Assembly (NCBI RefSeq): GCF_000612625.1 | Contig: NZ_CCAS010000003.1 | Location: 62,001-126,000, forward strand | Origin: Neobacillus jeddahensis | GTDB taxonomy: Bacteria; Bacillota; Bacilli; Bacillales; Cytobacillaceae | DNA length: 64,000 bases | Reading direction: 5' to 3' | Shown here: piece after piece, positions 60,346 through 64,000 of the stretch | Layout of the letters: each line of letters begins with the position of its first letter | Numbering within the stretch: position 1 is the first letter of the stretch | Made by a program: the position numbers and the translations under genes | Notes under the pieces: model-generated | Databases searched by the model: none | The model's input: the letters and a program-made list of their open reading frames with translations, nothing else | What the model was told of the DNA's origin: nothing

Positions 60346-61998
60346 TTAAAGTTTAAACGAACTCTTTAACGATACAATTCGGTTAAAGACTAGTTTGTCT
60401 ACTGTGGTGGCTTTAGGATCGACGTTGAAATAGCCGTGTCTAAAAAATTGGAATTTCTCCTGTGGGCGGCTTTCTCGCATATTCGGTTCAACAAATCCTT
60501 GAAGTACTTCCAATGAATTCGGATTGACATGATCAAGGAAGGTGGTTCCTTCTTCACTTGCTTCCTCTGTTTCATCCAAAATAAGCGGCTCATAGAGGCG
60601 GAATTCTGCTGGAACCGAATGAGTTGCTTCGACCCAATGTAACGTTCCTTTTACCTTTCTGCCAGTAAAGCCTGTGCCACTCTTTGTTGCTGGATCGTAT
60701 GTGCAGCGAAGCTCGACCACTTCTCCATCAGCATCCTTAATAACTTCCTCACATTTAATGAAATATGCATGCTTTAAGCGGACTTCATTACCTGGGAAGA
60801 GACGGAAATATTTCTTTGGTGGATTTTCCATGAAATCGTCTTTCTCAATATAGATTTCACGTGAAAACGGAATTTTTCGCATGCCCATTTCTGGATTTTC
60901 TGGATTAATTTCTGCATCAAGCAATTCAATTTGCCCTTCAGGGTAATTGGTAATGACGACTTTCAATGGGTTAAGTACACCCATTGTCCGTGGTGCCTTA
61001 AGCTTCAAATCCTCACGTACATAGTGTTCAAGCATTTGCGAATCAACGGCACCAGAGCCTTTGTGAACCCCTGTTTCACGGACAAACGCACGGATCGATT
61101 CTGGAGTGTATCCCTTTCTTCTCATTCCAGAAAGAGTTGGCATGCGTGGATCGTCCCAGCCATCGACAAACCCTTCTTCTACTAATTGCTTGAGCTTTCG
61201 CTTACTCATCACGGTATTGGTCACATTTAAGCGGCCAAATTCGATTTGCTGTGGTGTGCTCTCCATTTCACATTGCGCGACAACCCAATTATAGAGAGGA
61301 CGTTGATCCTCAAATTCAACCGTACAGATGGAGTGAGTTACCCCTTCGATGGCATCTTCTAGTGGATGAGCAAAGGCATACATAGGATAAATGCACCATT
61401 TATCGCCGGTGTTATGGTGGGTAGCGTGGGAGATCCGGTAAATGACAGGATCGCGTAAATTGATATTAGGAGAACTCATATCAATTTTTGCCCGCAGCAC
61501 TTTTTCACCATTACCGAATTCACCAGCACGCATCCGTTTAAATAAATCGAGATTTTCTTCAACGGAGCGATCACGGTAAGGGCTATTTTTACCAGGCTCT
61601 TTTAATGTACCACGATATTCGCGGATTTCATCGGCTGAGAGGTCATCCACATAGGCAAGTCCCTTTTCGATTAAGAGAACAGCTCGATTGTACATTTCCT
61701 CGAAATAATCGGAGGCAAAAAACAGGTCATCCCATTCGAAACCAAGCCACTTTACATCTTCTTTAATCGAATTGACAAACTCGATATCTTCCTTTACTGG
61801 GTTCGTATCATCAAAGCGTAAATTGGTTTTCCCGTTAAAGTCATCCGCCAAACCAAAGTTAATAATAATGGATTTTGCATGACCAATATGTAAATAACCG
61901 TTTGGCTCTGGTGGGAAACGAGTAACGATTTTTTGATGTTTGCCTGATTCTAAATCACTTATCATAATATCTTTAATAAAATTTGAATTGTCCACCAT
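60346..61998 (-). CDS. glnS: glutaminyl-tRNA synthetase
   Basis: 550 aa class I synthetase that charges tRNA-Gln directly. [16 protein letters not shown] (HIGH at 37-40), the DDTNP motif, and the KMSKS-type [11 protein letters not shown] are present, followed by the two beta-barrel anticodon-binding domains. B. subtilis lacks this enzyme and uses GluRS plus GatCAB, so its presence in a Bacillaceae-like genome is notable and suggests acquisition by transfer. The ATG at 61998 has AGAGGTTGAAA upstream; the frame to 62040 is a non-conserved extension. Confidence 0.93.
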   Translation of the reverse strand: MVDNSNFIKDIMISDLESGKHQKIVTRFPPEPNGYLHIGHAKSIIINFGLADDFNGKTNLRFDDTNPVKEDIEFVNSIKEDVKWLGFEWDDLFFASDYFEEMYNRAVLLIEKGLAYVDDLSADEIREYRGTLKEPGKNSPYRDRSVEENLDLFKRMRAGEFGNGEKVLRAKIDMSSPNINLRDPVIYRISHATHHNTGDKWCIYPMYAFAHPLEDAIEGVTHSICTVEFEDQRPLYNWVVAQCEMESTPQQIEFGRLNVTNTVMSKRKLKQLVEEGFVDGWDDPRMPTLSGMRRKGYTPESIRAFVRETGVHKGSGAVDSQMLEHYVREDLKLKAPRTMGVLNPLKVVITNYPEGQIELLDAEINPENPEMGMRKIPFSREIYIEKDDFMENPPKKYFRLFPGNEVRLKHAYFIKCEEVIKDADGEVVELRCTYDPATKSGTGFTGRKVKGTLHWVEATHSVPAEFRLYEPLILDETEEASEEGTTFLDHVNPNSLEVLQGFVEPNMRESRPQEKFQFFRHGYFNVDPKATTVDKLVFNRIVSLKSSFKL

Positions 61999-62120
61999 TT
62001 TCAACCTCTTTCTTCTTCCTTCTACTATTATAAATAACATAAATGCTGATATTTTTCCATTGTTCCCAACAATTCATGTACAAAACAATACTTTATATGA
62101 AAATTTTAAAGGGTAATTTT

Positions 62121-62149
62121 TGAAAGTCGAATATAAAAAGGCTACAATG
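62121..62149 (+). promoter_or_regulatory. sigma-A promoter of the Gfo/Idh/MocA gene
   Basis: TTGAAA (62121-62126), a 17-nt spacer and TACAAT (62144-62149) lie 37 nt before the start codon. Confidence 0.75.
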
Positions 62150-62185
62150 ATATTTTGAATAGATAAAAAGGAAAGAGGTTGGGAA

Positions 62186-63172
62186 ATGATTAATTTAGCA
62201 ACAGTCGGTACAGGATGGATCACAGAATCCTTTATTCAAGCTGCATCTCTTAGCAAGCAATATAATTTAGTTGGGGTATATTCACGAACCGAAGAAAAGG
62301 CAAAACAGCTTGCCGATCAATATGAATCAACACATTATTTTACAGATATTGAGGAAATGGCGAAAAGTGAAGAAATCGAGGTTGTGTATATTGCTTCACC
62401 GAATTCAGTTCATTATGAACAGGCTTTAACTTTTTTGAAAAATAAAAAGCATGTTATCTGTGAAAAGCCTATTTTTTCTAATACAGCTGAATTAGAAATG
62501 GCCTACCAGACAGCAGAGGAGAATGGCGTTTATTTATTTGAAGCAATCCGCAATATTCATGCGCCGAATTTCCATATTCTAAAGGAAAAGTTACCTATGG
62601 CTGGGAAGCTCAGAAGTGCTGTTCTCCCTTATATGAAGTATTCATCCCGTTATGATCAATTTCTGCAAGGGGAAGAACCGAATATCTTCTCTGCAAAATT
62701 CTCTGGAGGAGCGTTAGTAGATTTAGGAGTTTATCCACTATATGTTGCCGTCGGCTTATTTGGCGAGCCGAAAAAAGTATCCTATCACCCGGTAATATTA
62801 AGCAGCGGCGTAGACGGTAGTGGTACATTACTATTGGATTATGATGGATTTGTTTGTACCATTCTTTGTTCAAAAATTGTTGATTCCATTCTTCCTTGTG
62901 AAATTCATGGAGAGAAGGGGACCTTTTTACTTGGAGATGCAGCCCCTATTTCAGATATTACCTTTATGGATAGCCATACAAAGGAAAGACAAACCATCGG
63001 TGTGGACTTAGAGGAACAAAACATGATCTATGAATGTATCAATATTGCAAAGATCATTGCCGATGAAAATAATCAGGAATATGAACGTCTAAAAGAGTGG
63101 AGCAAAATCGTTCTGCGTATTACCGAAGAAGCGAGAAAGCAGAATAACATCGTGTTTGCAGTAGAAAAGTAA
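62186..63172 (+). CDS. Gfo/Idh/MocA-family oxidoreductase
   Basis: 328 aa. N-terminal Rossmann domain (ATVGTGWITESFIQAA), the family's EKP motif in HVICEKPIFSN, and a C-terminal alpha/beta dimer domain with SGGALVDLGVYPLYVAVGLFGEP. NAD(P)-dependent dehydrogenase of a sugar, inositol or related compound; substrate unknown. Similar in length to B. subtilis YulF. Single gene with own promoter and terminator; GAAAGAGG precedes the ATG. Confidence 0.9.
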   Translation: MINLATVGTGWITESFIQAASLSKQYNLVGVYSRTEEKAKQLADQYESTHYFTDIEEMAKSEEIEVVYIASPNSVHYEQALTFLKNKKHVICEKPIFSNTAELEMAYQTAEENGVYLFEAIRNIHAPNFHILKEKLPMAGKLRSAVLPYMKYSSRYDQFLQGEEPNIFSAKFSGGALVDLGVYPLYVAVGLFGEPKKVSYHPVILSSGVDGSGTLLLDYDGFVCTILCSKIVDSILPCEIHGEKGTFLLGDAAPISDITFMDSHTKERQTIGVDLEEQNMIYECINIAKIIADENNQEYERLKEWSKIVLRITEEARKQNNIVFAVEK

Positions 63173-63216
63173 AAACATGCCAGTGGACCCAATTGATCCA
63201 CTGGCATGTTTTTTTA
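63171..63216 (+). terminator. terminator after the oxidoreductase gene
   Basis: The AAACATGCCAGTGGA / TCCACTGGCATGTTT stem with a nine-nt loop is followed by T7. Confidence 0.9.
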
Positions 63217-63249
63217 AGATAAGTATAAATTTTGACTTTGAGAATGGTC

Positions 63250-63280
63250 AGCTCCGGGCGCCTTGCGCTTTTCTTTTTTT
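63250..63280. repeat. dispersed GCGCCTT-type repeat
   Basis: AGCTCCGG followed by GCGCCTTGCGCTTTTCTTTT and more T. Its core matches the copy at 40342 with one change, and both follow a terminator and AAGATAAG. Confidence 0.5.
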
Positions 63281-63401
63281 TGACAAATTTAAGAAGGCGA
63301 AGTGACAGCTTTATGACATTCCCTTATACGATGATTTAAATCACTTACCCCCATTTTTTTGTTACTTATAGTTAAGTTAATGAAAGAATGGAGGAAGCCG
63401 T

Positions 63402-64000
63402 ATGAAGTCAATCGCTTGGTATAAAAAGCAGTTGAAACGCAAGCCTGTGCAAATCACAAGATATGTCGTTCAGGCTACTTTTCTGTTGTTTTTATTATAT
63501 GTAGGCTTGCAATTTTATCAATTTTATCAGCATTTTGAAACAAACGGTCAAACACCCTTTGTTGAGCGTCCGTCTGCCGTTGAAGGATTTTTGCCGATCA
63601 GTGCCCTTGTGGCATTAAAGGTCTGGTTGACGAGTGGCGATTTTGATGTCATCCATCCAGCCGGTCTAGTGTTATTGTCGTTCTTTGTTGGGGTCGGTCT
63701 TATTTTCCGAAAATCATTCTGTAGTTGGATATGTCCTGTTGGAACAGGGGGCGAGCTGATTGGTTGGCTTGGCAGGAAGATATTTCGAAGGAATTTTGAG
63801 ATTCCCCAATGGCTCGGTTGGTTGTTAACCCCGATAAAGTATATTTTGTTGCTGTTTTTTATTGGGATGGTCATTCAAATGGATATCTTTAGCGCAAAAA
63901 GCTTTTTAGAGGATCCTTATAATAAGGTTTCAGATGTTAAAATGCTGTTGTTATTTACAAACATTGGCGGATTTACATTGAAATTTATTATCGTTATTTT
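63402..64000 (+). CDS. NapH-like 4Fe-4S polyferredoxin membrane protein (partial, 3' end outside window)
   Basis: Open to the window edge, at least 199 codons. GGAGG lies before the ATG. Membrane helices begin at about residues 22-40, 66-75 and 87-104. The motif CSWICPVG after the third helix (FRKSFCSWICPVGTGGELIGWLG) is the hallmark of the NapH/NosR/CcoG polyferredoxin group. These proteins pass quinol electrons to, or help mature, respiratory reductases. Its nearness to the molybdo-enzyme operon fits anaerobic respiration, but a copper/cytochrome oxidase-related role (CcoG type) is possible. The C-terminal ferredoxin domain is not in the window. Confidence 0.8.
   Translation, partial: MKSIAWYKKQLKRKPVQITRYVVQATFLLFLLYVGLQFYQFYQHFETNGQTPFVERPSAVEGFLPISALVALKVWLTSGDFDVIHPAGLVLLSFFVGVGLIFRKSFCSWICPVGTGGELIGWLGRKIFRRNFEIPQWLGWLLTPIKYILLLFFIGMVIQMDIFSAKSFLEDPYNKVSDVKMLLLFTNIGGFTLKFIIVI

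Noticed and set aside
1-64000. CRISPR arrays, tRNA, rRNA, prophage or intact insertion sequences
   Set aside because: I looked for regular repeats, cloverleaf-like genes, transposases and integrases and saw none.

Overview
The window looks like chromosome from an endospore-forming, low-GC Gram-positive of the family Bacillaceae (Bacillus/Neobacillus-like). The evidence is strong AGGAGG-type ribosome binding sites, sigma-A promoters, U-tailed hairpin terminators after most genes, a TnrA regulator, a YjcZ-type tiny sporulation protein, a YfkAB radical SAM protein, KinB-like kinases and a gluconate set close to B. subtilis families. No rRNA, tRNA, CRISPR array or intact insertion sequence was seen. 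Identifications rest on reading motifs by eye; no database search was possible.

Layout. 0-3 kb: nitrogen control (Amt transporter and TnrA, each with a TnrA-type box) and small genes including an FbpA-like protein. 3-5.5 kb: a polar amino acid ABC importer (lipoprotein, permease, ATPase). 5.5-11 kb: a hypothetical protein, an AidB-like acyl-CoA dehydrogenase, a large TPR-plus-dynamin-type GTPase and YjcZ. 11-13 kb: membrane GDPD and a D-2-hydroxyacid dehydrogenase. 13.4-28 kb: a sigma-54 fatty/organic acid catabolic regulon. It comprises an SDR dehydrogenase, a CBS-PAS-AAA+ sigma-54 activator, and an operon of ligase, acyl-CoA dehydrogenase, thiolase, second ligase and CoA transferase. Both target promoters carry near-perfect -24/-12 elements and share a candidate activator site. 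Embedded between them are a damaged two-component system, an ECF sigma factor and an LPDTA-anchored SGNH hydrolase. 28-36.6 kb: RecQ, an ABC exporter, a formate/nitrite channel, YfkAB and an MFS pump. 37-42 kb: gluconate uptake and catabolism (gntP, RpiR-type regulator, short gnd, gntK) with repeated G-W11-C operator-like sites. 42-48 kb: a split ThrE exporter, a C39-like secreted protease, a KinB-like kinase and a cationic amino acid permease.

48.2-60.3 kb is the most unusual part. A histidine kinase and an HD-GYP phosphodiesterase share a homologous multi-pass membrane sensor. The HD-GYP stop codon overlaps (ATGA) the start of a 23-codon gene for a basic peptide ending in a Cys/Trp-rich CWWCPW core. 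A terminator-like hairpin follows, then a PqqD-domain/M50 membrane metalloprotease. This looks like a peptide signalling or RiPP-like locus that I do not recognise. Next, behind an operator resembling the staphylococcal NreC site, comes an operon for a composite molybdo-enzyme: NarI-like cytochrome b, NasC/NarB-like Mo subunit, four-cluster ferredoxin, Tat-exported Rieske protein and three small proteins. It is followed by NreABC-like regulators (two HisKA_3 kinases, a NarL-type regulator and a NreA-like GAF protein). The formate/nitrite channel at 33 kb and a NapH-like polyferredoxin cut by the window end fit nitrate or related oxyanion respiration.

60.3-64 kb: a glutaminyl-tRNA synthetase (absent from B. 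subtilis), a Gfo/Idh/MocA oxidoreductase and the partial NapH-like gene.
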